64,000 nt of DNA from Datisca glomerata (Eukaryota > Streptophyta > Magnoliopsida > Cucurbitales > Datiscaceae): the NCBI GenBank assembly GCA_003255025.1, contig QANY01004052.1:372001-436000 (forward strand), given 5' to 3'. How positions within the stretch are numbered: position 1 is the first letter of the stretch; every line of letters starts with the position of its first letter. Below, one piece after another: positions 11,554 to 22,582 of this stretch. A model generated the notes under the pieces. That model had not been told where the DNA came from. It saw only the letters and a program-made list of their open reading frames with translations, and did not search any database. The translations under genes and the position numbers were made by a program.

Positions 11554-12263
11554 TGTTATGAGCATCCCTTGACTACCAGTAACATGGCACTACATGTCAC
11601 ACCGCGCAAAGAGATTTATGCCAGGTACAGGCATTAGGGGCCGAGCCCCCAAAATGAGGAGGTTGACCTAGCCAGGCCAGTTTCTAGGCAGCTTGGGCTG
11701 CATTGAGTCGCACCGACTAGAGCAGACGATGAATGCAGTCTGCAGAAAGAGCTTGGGTGATTCTGTGCTAGCATTATCATTACTCGCTGAAAGCAACACT
11801 CCACATGGTGTCCTCCTATTTGAACCGAACGCCTGCAGGGTCCCGTCATCATGATGAAGTGTCGAATCAGACCCCAATCGGCCGCTTCATCCACGTCCAA
11901 CATGATCGGGGGCATGTCCCATCATGTCAGCTTGGGAACAAAAACATTAAATCCTACCTCCATGCTCAAACTCGTCATATCAAGAAGGGACCGCCACATC
12001 ATCAAGGCTTCTTTGACACATTTTCTCCTCTGAGGCTTCCGATATAAATACCCCCACCTACTCCATAAGAAGGTAAACTATTCTCCCCTAAGGAAAACTC
12101 TACAAAATTTCTATCAGGATACTGACTTAGGCAAGGAAACAACTCCTGATTCTCTTTGTTCTTTGCGTTCTTTATTTATGTTTTACAGATCCCAAGGTTA
12201 AGAGGATTCCTGACCAAAAGAGGGAGGACAATATTCTTACTGTTGAGATATTCAGCTTGAATA
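11554..12263 (+). repeat. Gypsy-A 5' LTR
   Basis: It starts TGTTATGAGCATCCCTTGAC and aligns with 22583-23319 through blocks such as CAAAGAGATTTA, GCATTAGGGG, TTATCATTACTCG, GGATACTGACTTA and TGTTTTACAGAT. A TATA-like GATATAAATA lies near 12042. The two copies differ at many sites, so the insertion is old. Confidence 0.9.
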
Positions 12264-12264
12264 G

Positions 12265-12284
12265 TTGGCACCGTTTGTGGGAAT
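12265..12284 (+). promoter_or_regulatory. Gypsy-A primer-binding site
   Basis: TTGGCACCGTTTGTGGGAAT starts one base after the LTR end. It closely resembles the TTGGCGCCGT-TGTGGGA sequence common at this position in Tat-type plant gypsy elements. It would pair with a tRNA 3' end to prime minus-strand DNA synthesis. Confidence 0.7.
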
Positions 12285-12345
12285 GACATCAAAACCATTT
12301 TGATTAAAAACACTTGAGACCTATATTCCTCAATAAAGAGAAAAA

Positions 12346-13800
12346 ATGAGTCTGGCGTCCTCGTCCAACTCTGACGAAGTCCAAGATGAGAAGGGGGATC
12401 CACCCTCCTCCTCACCGAGAGAAGAACTTTCTACTGATGTGACAATCACATAATGAAAAAAGATAGACTCAGTGGCCTCACTATCCAAAGTGGTCAGAAG
12501 AATGAGGAAAGAAATACTGGCCCTCACCAACATCGTGGTGGCCTCTTACCAACAAGGGCCCTCCCTAGAACCCATGGAAACAACCCCCCCAACAGTAGAA
12601 GGACTCATCAGCGAAGGTGGAGTCATCCTGTGACTAGAGGCAAATGAGGAGGACCGATGGGGAAAGGGTAAGATGGCCCTCAATGTGGAGGAACAAACCA
12701 AGGGTAGAGACTACTTCTCCACCAAAATTATCAAAATGATGGAGTTGACTAATAACACTGTAGAGAGCTTGAGGCAATGGACCGAGATACAAAAGATCCA
12801 GATGCAGATAAAGGAGTTAAGGAAGGAACAGAGACAAACCACCGAGAACTCCGTCACTCTTCTAAGGCGAACCGAGTCCCCTTTTTCTGAAATGATCTAA
12901 TGGGATGAACTACCCCCAAAGTTCAAGATGCCCTCACTCATGCCATACGATGGGACTAAAGACCCGTTCAAGCATTTAGAAACTTTCAAAGTTTGGATGG
13001 ACTTACACCACATCCTAGAGCCCTTGATGTGAATGTTGTTTCGCCTAACGCTCAGCGGCCTTGCCCAAAAATGGATAGGGTAGTTGAAGTCAAACTCTAT
13101 TCACTAATTCGTCGAGCTCTCAAGGTTATTCTCCAAAAAGTTCCTGGGAAGCACAGAGCGAAGGAGGCCATCCCCCTACTTGATGACGGTAAAGCAACGG
13201 CCGAGAGAGTCTTTGAAAGAATACATGAACCACTTTAACCTGGAGTCTCTACATGTTTACAACTCCAGTGAAGACACAATGGTAGCCGCCTTGAGAAATG
13301 GGATCACTCACCCTAAGATGAGGTGGTCAATGGCCAAGTACGACCCCGTCTCCCTCATCGAGCTTCAGGCTAGAATTCAGAAATACATAAGCGTAGAAGA
13401 GGTGATATGAGATGAGAGAGAGTTGGAAAGATCTAGTTGTCAGAATCCCCAAAAGGGAAAAGAAACACGAGATGACAAGAGGAGCCGCCCTCCCAGACCT
13501 TCTGACCCAACACCTGCCTCATCTGAGATCCGCTCACCCCTTGCAAGCAGGTGCGAGAGGAAGAACCCTTACCTAGCCAGCCAGTTCGCCACCTATACCC
13601 CATTCACGGCCAAGTGAGAAGAGATTGTAACGTCACCAAGGATAAAAGCTTGCTAAAATAGCTCCAGGTAATACGGACCCTTGATGAGAAGTAGGATACC
13701 ACAAAGTACTGTAGGTACCATTGCGACTTCGGGCACAACACAGAATGGTGTTTTGACCTTCAAGAATATATTTAGGCACTAATCCAGAAGGGGTACCAGT
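12346..13800 (+). pseudogene. Gypsy-A gag
   Basis: A likely start is the ATG at 12346 (MSLASSSNSDEVQDEKG), 80 bases after the primer site. Capsid-type gag words follow in changing frames: MPSLMPYDGTKDPFKHLETF near 12930-12990, then ESLKEYMNHFNLESL and ISVEEVI near 13190-13410. Near 13707-13770 a Zn-knuckle-like YCRYHCDFGHNTEWCF is the form seen in Tat gags. At least five stops or frame changes are visible, so no intact capsid can be made. The protein would form the virus-like particle in the cytoplasm. Confidence 0.8.
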
Positions 13801-13924
13801 GTAAGGAGTTCATGGCCATTCGAAGGAACCGTGGTGACAACACCCCTTAGATAGGAGCGAAGGATTGAGAGGAAACCAGAGAAAAAGGCAAACCGAGCGC
13901 ACAATCCCGTGCAAGAAATCAATA

Positions 13925-14256
13925 TGTTATTTGGGGGACACGGAAGAATCACCGAGGAAGAATCACTCCAAATCCACTAGTTGTACACTAATGCACTAGT
14001 CATCTCCCCACTAGTAGGATTCAGAGGACATGAGATTATCCCAAAGTGTGTGATGGAGCACCACGTGACCCTGGGAACAACACTACAACTTGCTACCAAA
14101 GTGGTCGAGTTTACGACAGTAAGGTGCAGCGAGGTGTACACTGCCATCCTTTGCAGACCCGCCATCCATAAATCCAAGGCTGTACCCTCCACGTACCATA
14201 AAATCATGAAATTTACTACCCCCGTGAGTGGGGAACTGGTAAGAGGGAACCAGTAG
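13925..14256 (+). pseudogene. Gypsy-A protease remnant
   Basis: The frame contains LYTNALVIS, PLVGFRGHEIIPK, TLQLATKVVEF, and AVPSTYHKIMKF then GELVRGNQ, which are the outer parts of a Tat-type aspartic protease. The usual segment between ALVIS and GFRG, which holds the DTGSS active site, is missing. This is therefore an internally deleted protease. No RT follows; the tandem array begins within 200 bases. Confidence 0.7.
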
Positions 14257-14439
14257 ATATCGAGGGAGTGTTACATACCAACCCTCAAGTGGAAGGAGTC
14301 AACTGCAGTGAAGGAATCGATCAGAGAAGCTACTTCACCCATTTGGTAGCAAAAAAAAAAAGGAAAGAGAGGGAACCCATGTAATCCAACGACAATTATC
14401 AATAAAAGGCACATTCTCCCACATGGAAAAATCAAGGAA

Positions 14440-14750
14440 AAATTTGATGTCTGGCCTGCATTCTAGTCGCTAGATGGGAAAATGAGCTCTAGTCAGAGCA
14501 AAAATGACTGGCTAGACCCCACAAGGAAAAAATGATGTTTGGCTTGCGATCTAGCTCACCAGATGGGAAAATGAGCTGTAGTAAGAGCTGGAATTCCTAG
14601 CAAGACTCCACAAAAAACTGATGCATGGATTGCATCCTAGCTCACCATACGAGAAAAAGAACTTTAGTAAAAGCAGAAATATATGGCTAGACTCCAAAAG
14701 AAAAAACAAATTATGTCTGGCTCGCATTCTAGCTCATCCCGACAACTCTC
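14440..14750 (+). repeat. Gypsy-A 3' tandem array, about 86-bp unit
   Basis: About 3.5 diverged units begin near 14447, 14531, 14618 and 14706. Each carries a version of ATGTCTGGCTTGCATTCTAG, then CTCACCAGATGGGAAAATGAG, then CTGGCTAGACTCCACAA. Units differ by roughly one base in five. Its position (after gag-PR and before the antisense ORF) matches the arrays of Gypsy-B and Gypsy-C, but the sequence does not. Confidence 0.8.
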
Positions 14751-14759
14751 ATAGCTGAA

Positions 14760-16122
14760 AGTAAATTCTACGACAAGAACCTCCTTAAAGTCAGAACACT
14801 CTTTGAAGTCCTCCATCCCTTTGGCATAGCCTTCAGTCCATCATTTGGACCTTTCCAACGATTGAGCCTCCGCCAAATCAAGCTTCCTATAAGCTTCTCT
14901 CTCCTAGTTTTATAACTGAGTTCGAGAGTGGATCTCCTGAGAAAGCTTATCCTGCAGGACCCTGGCCTTGTCCCTTGGGATTTTCTCTTATTATTGAAGA
15001 TCAGAAACAACCTTCTCCTAATTGGACAACCGAGCTTCCAAGTCTCGACGAACACTGACTGGTCGACTGGCCTTCACCTTCGCCTGGCCCAACTCCTTCT
15101 CAAGACATGCGAACTCCCCCTCGAGGGACTTAAGCCCCTCGACCTCCGTTTTTATCTTGTCATAGGTGTGGCGAAGGAAGTTGAAATTTATGGTCCCCTC
15201 AACAAGCTTAACCTCTGCCTGAGAAGAAACCTAAATAGCCTCTTGAACTTGGTCCTCGCATTGACAAAGATGTGCGCCAACATCACTGCATTAAAAGTTA
15301 GAATCTATAAAAAGGAATCAAGTCAAGAACTAGATGAAGCATACAAAATAAAAAAAAATGTTAAACAAGAAGTAGTACTTACATAAAGAGTGTGCTCCAT
15401 AAAGCCAACAGAAAGCCCTGCCACGGGCCCCTTGGGAAATCTAATTCCCTTATCGAGATCAATGTGGTTGGACCACCAATGAGACCCTTGCTGGCTAGAG
15501 CCCAACGCGACATAACCGCGAACCTGAGGAGAGGACTTCTCAATCTACCGAATGACTACCAGCCACGGCGGAACATGAGGTTGGGGTGATCGAGCTGAGA
15601 TCTTAGAAGCTCCCTGAGCATCGCAGGCCCACGATGGACCTTGCCCTGATGAAGGAAGGAAAAATTTATCTGAGACATTCCTAACATACTCAAGAAGAAG
15701 CAGAGGAATGGGCCTTAGCAAAGCAAAGGTAGATGACGGAGAGAGAGGTGGAGCTGGTGGTAAAAACCCCGGCACCTTGAGCTGAAGAATAGAAGAATGA
15801 GATGTAGATGGAACTATCTTCCCTTTCGATCGCTACAGTTTCTTGGCTCGGAGCTCGTCCATCTTCTGAACCTTAGAGGCATAAAGCTATTTTCTGTGCT
15901 TCTTCAAGGAAGGATCATCTCCGGCCATTCCTACACAGGCCGATCCATGTTACAAAGGACAAAATAATCCTGATTACAACGAGAGTAGGAGACTGATTGA
16001 GGATTGAACTCGTACGATCAAGAAAACCCTTAGGCCCATTGAAACTTGAACTCCACAGGCTAGAATCCTCTGAACAGTCCTTGACGGGAATATCGGTTGT
16101 AACGTCCTCTAGAGGACCCAAA
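14760..16122 (-). pseudogene. Gypsy-A antisense extra ORF, C-terminal portion
   Basis: On the minus strand one frame reads EREAYRKLDLAEAQSLERSK and TEGYAKGMEDFKECSDF, with upstream LEARLSN and KARVLQDKLSQEIHSRTQL. These are long heptad-like coiled-coil segments ending in the GxxxGMEDFK-type tail common to antisense ORFs of Tat-type elements. Stops interrupt the frame. The proline- and serine-rich segment at 15545-15775 (PGFLPPAPPLSPSSTFALL) would be the low-complexity middle. Function is unknown. The ORF continues beyond hAT-1 at 17716 and beyond the SIRE insertion at 21829. Confidence 0.6.
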
Positions 16123-16130
16123 TACATACC
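16123..16130 (+). repeat. hAT-1 target-site duplication, left copy
   Basis: TACATACC, identical to 17708-17715. Eight-base target duplications are a hallmark of the hAT superfamily. Confidence 0.9.
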
Positions 16131-16371
16131 TAGGGGTGTAAAAAAATGTTTGGACCGTGTGATCCGATCTGGGTCAAACCAAAGTTGATCGATCTGCATG
16201 GATTTTTCATATTGTTCGGTCGGTTCGGTCTTAGTTTTAGTGAGGACCAAATTTTTGGATCGATCCAGCAATTCATTCAATTCTGGACCGATCCGACCGA
16301 ACACACACACGTGTATATATTATTATTTTCTTAGGTTTGACCAACAGCCCCTTCACTTCAGTTTGCCTCCT

Positions 16372-16413
16372 CTATCACACACACTCTCTCTCACTTTCAT
16401 TGCAGCTTGTCGC

Positions 16414-16445
<32 letters not shown>

Positions 16446-16624
16446 CTCTCTCTCTCACTTTCATTGCAGCTTGTTGCCACACACACACACACACACACTC
16501 TCTCACTTTCATTGCAGCTTGTCGCCACACACACACACACACACACACACACNNNNNNNNNNNNNNNNNNNNNNNNNNNNNNNNNNNNNNNNNNNNNNNN
16601 NNNNNNNNNNNNNNNACACACACA

Positions 16625-16680
<56 letters not shown>
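16372..16680 (+). repeat. Compound CA/TC microsatellite with assembly gap
   Basis: Blocks of (CA)n and (TC)n are separated by near-identical copies of TTTCATTGCAGCTTGTCGCCA (three copies between 16398 and 16527), so a minisatellite of about 50-60 bases is superimposed on the microsatellite. Positions 16553-16615 are N, an unresolved gap; the true length is unknown. A pure TC run of about 50 bases follows at 16627-16679. Confidence 0.95.
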
Positions 16681-16681
<1 letters not shown>

Positions 16682-16904
16682 CTTATGTCTCGAAGCTTTG
16701 TCTCTCTAATGTCCCACTAATATATAAACCAACTGAGCCACCACGACGCGTTCAAAACCACAGCGGCTCCAACCAAACTTCGACATCAACAACTAACTAA
16801 CGTGTATAGAAACCAAAGCCACCGCTGAAATCACAGCCATGGCCATGAACTTGCTCTGCGATTGAAGAAACTTATTCATAAATCGAGTTTCTTTGCTGGA
16901 GCTT

Positions 16905-17400
16905 GATTCTTCAGATCTGGTTTTTCATATTTTTCAGATTTGAGATTTTGATCTATGATAGGTATTTCATCACAATGGCTAATTAGATTATGCTTTGTTG
17001 TTCTATGATTTTTTAGATCTGGTTTCTCATATTTTTCAGATCTGAAAAAAATTAACAAGATTTTTTAGATATGAGATTTTGATCCATGATAGGTATTTCA
17101 TCACAATGACTAAATAATCTATGATTTTTCAGATCTGGTTTTTCATATTTTTCAGATCTGAAAAATATTATCAAGATTTTTCAGATCTGAGATTTTTAAC
17201 TATGATAGATATTTCATCACAATGACTAAATAAGTTATGATTTGTTGCTCTATGATTTTTTAGATCTGGTTTTTCATATTTTTCATATCTGAAAATATAT
17301 TATCAAGATTTTTCAGATATGAGATTTTGATCCATGATAGGTATTTCATCACAATGACTAAATAAGTTATGATTTATTGTTCTATGATTTTTAAAATCTA
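16905..17400 (+). repeat. Minisatellite inside hAT-1, about 125-bp unit, about 4 copies
   Basis: GATAGGTATTTCATCACAATG or a close variant recurs at about 16957, 17088, 17204 and 17337. Between copies come GATTTTTCAGATCTGG and TTTTTCATATTTTTCAGA. Many of the included words (TTTTTCAGATCTGAAAAA) are themselves palindromic. Confidence 0.85.
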
Positions 17401-17707
17401 AGTTTAAATGATGTAGAGCAGTAAAATATGCTGGAACTAATTTGCTGGAGCTGGAGCTAATTTTTCAGATTTGCTGGAGCTTGAGTTTAATGATGTAGAG
17501 TAGTGAAATACGATTAGAGCTGATTTGAATGCTCAGCCTCTTGGTTCGTAAAATCTGTCCGACACGATCATTGAAGTTTAGTTTGGATAGTTCAGATTTT
17601 TTCAAGTGTTGTGGTCGGTTCAGTCCTCCATATAGGAGGACTGTGATTTTTGGTCTGGTCTTATTTTCCTCTAAAAATCTGAATAGACCGACCGTTGAAC
17701 ACCTCTA

Positions 17708-17715
17708 TACATACC
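17708..17715 (+). repeat. hAT-1 target-site duplication, right copy
   Basis: TACATACC, a perfect match to 16123-16130. Confidence 0.9.
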
Positions 17716-18051
17716 CACATGAAGATAGAGATTCAAGCCTAACAAGGATGTCGACGAGCCTCAGCAGGAAGTTAGACCAGGCAAGAGAATCCGGGACTGA
17801 AGGTGGGTTGGAAATCTTTCTGGCCTCTTCCTAATCACTGCAAAGGAAACAACCTAAGTTAGTTCCCAAAGTAAAGATAAGAAGACTTCCCCCTTCTCGA
17901 AGCATGAGCTCGCCTGCGGTCTCGAAGATCAGAAGGACCGAGTGCACCAGCTTTGAGATGCCAAGAAGACCATCCTAGAACCCGGAGATCAAAAACTAGT
18001 GATCATTCTAAACCTTATGATCCCATTCACCTCACAAGTAAGGTTACTAAT
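17716..18051 (-). pseudogene. Gypsy-A antisense ORF, middle portion between two insertions
   Basis: A fragment of about 340 bases of Gypsy-A lies between hAT-1 and the SIRE-type element. It has the same moderate GC content as 14760-16122 and no frame of its own worth naming. By position it belongs to the middle or low-complexity region of the antisense ORF. Confidence 0.4.
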
Positions 18052-18056
18052 ATAGA

Positions 18057-19300
18057 TGTTGACCTAGTAAGGTGATAATTTTGATGGTGACGAATAAACT
18101 GTGAACGAATATTTTATCAAGTGTGTAGGTCCTTAATGAAGTGAAAATTATGATGAAAACACTTAATCTTAAGTGTTTATGCAAGAAAAAATAAAGGAAA
18201 ATCAAAACTGTACATGACGAGATACACACGATATTTTATGTATAGCACGAAACATATCAAACGACCTCTAAATGACTTAAAAAAATTTGGTTTAACTCAT
18301 AATGCTTCAAGGAATAGTGAACCGTACCATACCTCTCATGCACCAGACCAGAATAGATCAAACCGGTAAGAACGTTGTGAAAAATATAATACATCGGTTC
18401 ACCCTCAATCCAATATCAAAACCGGCTCCACTTTGGAGGGAGTTTAGGTCATACAAGGGAGTGAAACTAGACGATCCAGTTTTAAACTGTACGGACATGT
18501 TTCTATAGTTGGAAAATTTTTTTATTGTATCTCAAACCAGATCCATCCGGTGGAGAACTAAATGATCCGGTTGGTAGTTTGGGAAATTTTCCCCAGATCA
18601 AACACTTGTCCATTCGGTCGCCAATCTGGTTTGCACTGGTTTTAAGATCTCTTTCCCTTATTAATAGGCCACAACTTTTTCATTTCAAGAAAACCTCCCC
18701 ACTGCTCTCCTACGAAGTTTGTAGTATTTTAATCTTTGAGAGGTTTTGTATTTTGAGTGATATTTTGAGAAATTCTCTAGAGAGATGCTAGTGAAAATTG
18801 TGAGCATAATATTGAGAGATCTACTCTTTGAGAGAGATTTTTTCTAAGAGATCCGAAGATCTTGACTGAGTTGCATTATGAATGTTTGATTGGCACCATA
18901 AGCCAGTAGAGTTTGTAAATGTTTCATTTTCACCGTTAAGAAGATCGCTTGGAAATAATCTTCAAGGGGGGATCCATGGGGCGTGGACGTAAAGATATAT
19001 TTTTCCGAACCATGTAAAAACATCGTGTGTCATCTCTCTTCCCTACTCTTTTATATTTATGTGCTATTTATTTTACGTACTTAATTTCTCGCACGTTTAA
19101 TTTCTGCAGTTTATCATTCCATATCATTATTATCTTTATTTATTTATTCTAAGCATTTAAGATTTCACACATTTATTTAATTACGTAATTATTTTATTGC
19201 TTGGTTGTTTATATTTGTCATTATTTATTTCAACCAATTTGTTTTTAAAATATTAAAGTATTTCTCTTAAATTAATTTCCCTTTAAAGGGGTGTCATATC
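18057..19300 (+). repeat. SIRE-type 5' LTR
   Basis: It shares long blocks with 20622-21828: GAACGAATATTTTATCAAGTG versus GAACTAATATTTTATCAAGTG, GACGAGATACACAC, GGTTCACCCTCAATCC, TAGAGTTTGTAAATGTTT and GGGGTGTCATA. The end is approximate because the junction with the interior is rearranged. Confidence 0.85.
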
Positions 19301-20252
19301 GATGAATGTGATAATGATGATGATATTCATGATACATATGAAGAATTGTACAATGCATTTCTACCATTCCAAAAGAAAAATCATCATTTAAACAAGACAT
19401 TAGTTTTGATCGAAAAAGAAAAGGAAGAGTTGTTTCAAAATCTTGAAATATCGAAAATGGCAGCGCAAGATTTTCTTTAGAAAAACAAAATTTTCTTTGT
19501 AAAATTAATTTTGTTGAAAGTTGTGTGCATAAAAAAGATCAATCTAGTTTAGTTTTAAAAGCTAGACAATTAGAACTTGAAAAAGATCTAAGTGAGTCTA
19601 ATGAAAAGATAAAGAGATTGACATTCAGAACCAAAAAATTGAATAATTTGCTAAGTATGGGAAGATCATTCGGTGATATGAGAGGTCCTGGATATATTGA
19701 TTAAAATGAAACTCCGTCTAATCTAAGACTACTTTTGGGAAAGAAAATTTACATCGCAGACGAAATTTTGATATTCATGTTCCTAAATCTAAAATCACAC
19801 GCACAAGCAAGCCTAAAGTTGTTTTTCACACTTCCAACTTTAGGCATGATTCACAAGATTACACCTATATGTCATCATTGTGGGATTAAATGGCATACTA
19901 GACCTATGTGTTGGAGATTAAAAAATGACACGCACGTACATTTTGGAAGATCACGTTGATTGATATTCATTCCTACATGTTATCATTATTGTGTTAAATG
20001 TCATACTAGACGACATTGTAATTTACTTAGAAGATATTGGAGTAGTTTCGATTATTCTCCTAATTGTAGGACTTATTTTAACACATACAGAACTTCACGT
20101 GTTAGCTCTTTTAATCATTATAACTTACATACTATTTGTCACAAACAATGTGTGAACAAAGTTAATTTAAGACAATTTTGGATTAAGAAAGAGGACTTAG
20201 ATAAATTTAGGGAACTGTTTATGTTTGTTTCTCATTGGTCTAATAATTCATA
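19301..20252 (+). pseudogene. SIRE-type gag C-terminal fragment with zinc knuckles
   Basis: The first part reads as a coiled coil in one frame (TYEELYNAFLPFQKKNHHL, KTLVLIEKEKEELFQNLEI, then ARQLELEKDLSESNEKIKRL). Near 19860-19920 follows a knuckle reading PICHHCGIKWHTRPMC, and near 19975-20030 a second, weaker one, CYHYCVKCHTRRHC. Near 20180 comes FWIKKEDL, the linker normally just before the protease. Stops and a frame change are present. Everything after this linker is gone. Confidence 0.7.
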
Positions 20253-20602
20253 AACTCGATATTATGTGTATGAATTTTTTTGATGGTTTTAATTTAAAAA
20301 TTATTTAATAAAAATGCGTACATTGATGGGGAGATTTTTCTTCAAAAAACTGAAACTTTTATTTCATTTTGATGATTTCATAGGTGGTTACTAAATTGTG
20401 AAAGGAGGATATTTTTTTTCCAAAAATGGGAGTATTTTTAAGAAATACCATGTTAACTCTTTTTTGATGATTTTCAAAAGGGGAGAAATATAGTTAATTA
20501 CAAAAGAGTGAGAAATTTTAAAAATTTGAAAATGTAGTATTAATATTGCATATGTGTATGAGAAGTTTATAGTTAATATTTTTTGCAATCAATTATTTGG
20601 CA

Positions 20603-20621
20603 TCTTAAAAAAGAGGGAGAT
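20603..20621 (+). promoter_or_regulatory. Polypurine tract of the SIRE-type element
   Basis: TCTTAAAAAAGAGGGAGAT directly abuts the TGTTTACG start of the right LTR. It would prime plus-strand synthesis. Confidence 0.7.
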
Positions 20622-21828
20622 TGTTTACGCTAGTCAAAGTGACAATTTTGATGATGACAAATAAAATGTGAACTAATATTTTATCAAGTGTGTAGGTTCT
20701 TAATAAAGTGAAAATCATGTTGAAAACACTTAATTTTAAGTGTTTATCCAAGAACAAATAAAGGACAATCAAAACTGTATGCGACGAGATACACACAATA
20801 TTTTACGAATGACATGAAGCATATCAAATGAACTCTGAATGACCTGAAACAAAGTTTGTTGAACTGAAAATGCTTCAAGGAATAAGGAACTGGACAAGAC
20901 CTTTCATGAACCAGAACAGAATAGACAGAACTAGGAAGAACAGTCTGAAAAATGTAATGGGCCGGTTCACCCTCAATCCCGTATCAAAACCTGCTCCGCT
21001 TTGGAGGGTGTTTTAGTCACGCCAGGGAGTGAACTTGGACGATCCGGTTTGAAATAGGACAGACCGGTTTCTACTGTTGGAAACAATTTTTTTCATATCT
21101 CAAACCGAATCCATCCGATGGAGAACTGGATGATCTGGTTGCTTGTTTGGGAAATTTTTTCCAAATCAAGCACCGGTCCATCCGGTTGCCAATCCAGTTT
21201 GGACTCATTTTAAGATCTTATTTCCCCTATAAATAGGCCACCGCGTTTCATTTCAAACACACATCTCCACTTCTCTCCTACAAAGATTATATTATTCTTT
21301 GAGAGGTTTTATATTTTGATCGATATTTTGAGAAATTCCCTAGAGAGAAGCTAGTGAATATTGTGAGAAAAATATTGAGAGATCTACTCTTTGAAAGGGA
21401 GAAATTCTGTAAACGATTCGAAGATCGCTGCATTTTCAAAGTTTGATTGCCACCATAAGCCAATAGAGTTTGTAAATGTTTGATCTTCACCGTTAAGAAG
21501 ATCGCCTGAAAAAAATCTTTAAGAAGAATCCTTGGAGCGTGGACGTAGGGATATGTTTCCCCGAACCACGCAAAAAAAATCGTGTGTCATCTCTCTTCCC
21601 TAGTCTTTTACATTTATGTGCTATCTATTCTACACTTTATTATTCTGCATCGTTATTATCTTTATTTATTTATTCTAAGCTTCAGCTCATTTATTTAACT
21701 GCGTAATCATTTTCATTGCTTGATTGTTTATTTTTATCATTATTTATTTCAAGCAATTTGTTTTTGAAATATTAAAATATTTCTTTTAAAGTAATTTCCC
21801 TTCAAAGGGGTGTCATAGCGATCTTTCA
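20622..21828 (+). repeat. SIRE-type 3' LTR
   Basis: It starts TGTTTACGCTAGTCAAAG and ends GCGATCTTTCA, with a TATA-like CCCTATAAATAGG at about 21224-21236. It is followed by ATAGT, where Gypsy-A sequence resumes. Confidence 0.85.
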
Positions 21829-22480
21829 ATAGTATCACCCCTAGTCGTGAGTAGGCACCCCCTGACCTTACTCTTAGGAGGAGACTTCAACTGAAATGAA
21901 AAGTCAAGTTCAACCAATGTGAGGTCCTCGTCGTGATGCGATCTCCAAAGTTCCTAGCAGCCAACTAGAGCCCTCATTGAGTTAGGTGAAAGTTGGGAAA
22001 GAGCAATACATGTTGTAGAAAACCACTCCCTCAAGAAAAGGTGTAAAGGAAGCCTCATCCCATACTCTAGTGAGGCCAAATACAACCCAGTTCCGCCTAC
22101 CGCAGGGCACTTATCTTCTCGCCCACCTTCGACAGCCGTAGTTGAATATAGTATGGGATATGATAAGCCCTCCGAATTGCGCTCAAGTCATCATCAGTCA
22201 AGGAGGAAAGATATTCGTCAACTCCCATCGATCGGCGACCTCGCTTGGATTAGTATGGGTCCCGAAATTGGCACGATGGTCAGTGTCCTCGATCGACGCA
22301 TCAACATAACCTATCCAGTATACGAGCCTCCAGGGAACACCCATACATGATGAAAATTCAGAGGAAATGCAAAATGCAAGAATAAAAAAACAAGGCGAAG
22401 GAAAAGCAACTTCACACAACATAACGATGACATGTGTGAACAAGACTCGAGCACGAGGATTGCTTAAGACAAACATAGCT
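21829..22480 (-). pseudogene. Gypsy-A antisense extra ORF, N-terminal portion
   Basis: On the minus strand one frame reads YLASLEYGMRLPLHLFLREW, then CIALSQLSPNSMRALVGC and LTLVELDLSFQLK. This is the conserved start domain of Tat-type antisense ORF proteins (family pattern LRLPLHxFxxxxLxxxxLAPSQLxPNSWRxxxG). A stop lies next to the ALVGC segment. The SIRE insertion at 21828 cuts it off from its downstream parts. Confidence 0.65.
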
Positions 22481-22582
22481 CTTAATATAACCCTAGATGC
22501 AGTTAGCTTGGATGAGGAATCTGGATAAATGAGTCTTCATATCTGGGCGGACATGACCCCCCAAATCTTCGACTGGGGCAAC

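Larger units (their letters stand above)
16131..17707. mobile_element. hAT-1: non-autonomous hAT-type element in Gypsy-A
   Basis: The element begins TAGGGGTGTAAAA. Its right end, read on the other strand, begins TAGAGGTGTTCAACGG, giving imperfect terminal inverted repeats. It is flanked by a perfect 8-bp duplication, TACATACC. Subterminal CGGTCGGTTCGGT words occur near both ends, as in hAT-2. There is no transposase. The interior is a CA/TC microsatellite with a sequence gap and a tandem minisatellite; the open frames there are repeat artefacts. It interrupts the Gypsy-A antisense ORF. Confidence 0.85.
18057..21828 (+). mobile_element. Reduced SIRE/Maximus-type copia element in Gypsy-A
   Basis: Two LTRs of about 1.2 kb (18057-19300 and 20622-21828) flank only about 1.3 kb of internal sequence. 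That interior holds the C-terminal part of gag with zinc-knuckle motifs and nothing of protease, integrase, RT or RNase H. Long LTRs starting TGTTKACNYTAGT and a gag tail of this type point to the SIRE/Maximus lineage. A polypurine tract (AAAAAAGAGGGAGAT) precedes the right LTR. No Met-tRNA primer site follows the left LTR, so the junction is deleted. The flanks ATAGA and ATAGT agree at four of five bases, a decayed target duplication. Confidence 0.85.

Noticed and set aside
16198..16800. Several long open frames on both strands (up to 200 residues)
   Set aside because: They are translations of CA/TC repeats and of the N gap, with unknown residues; no protein signal.
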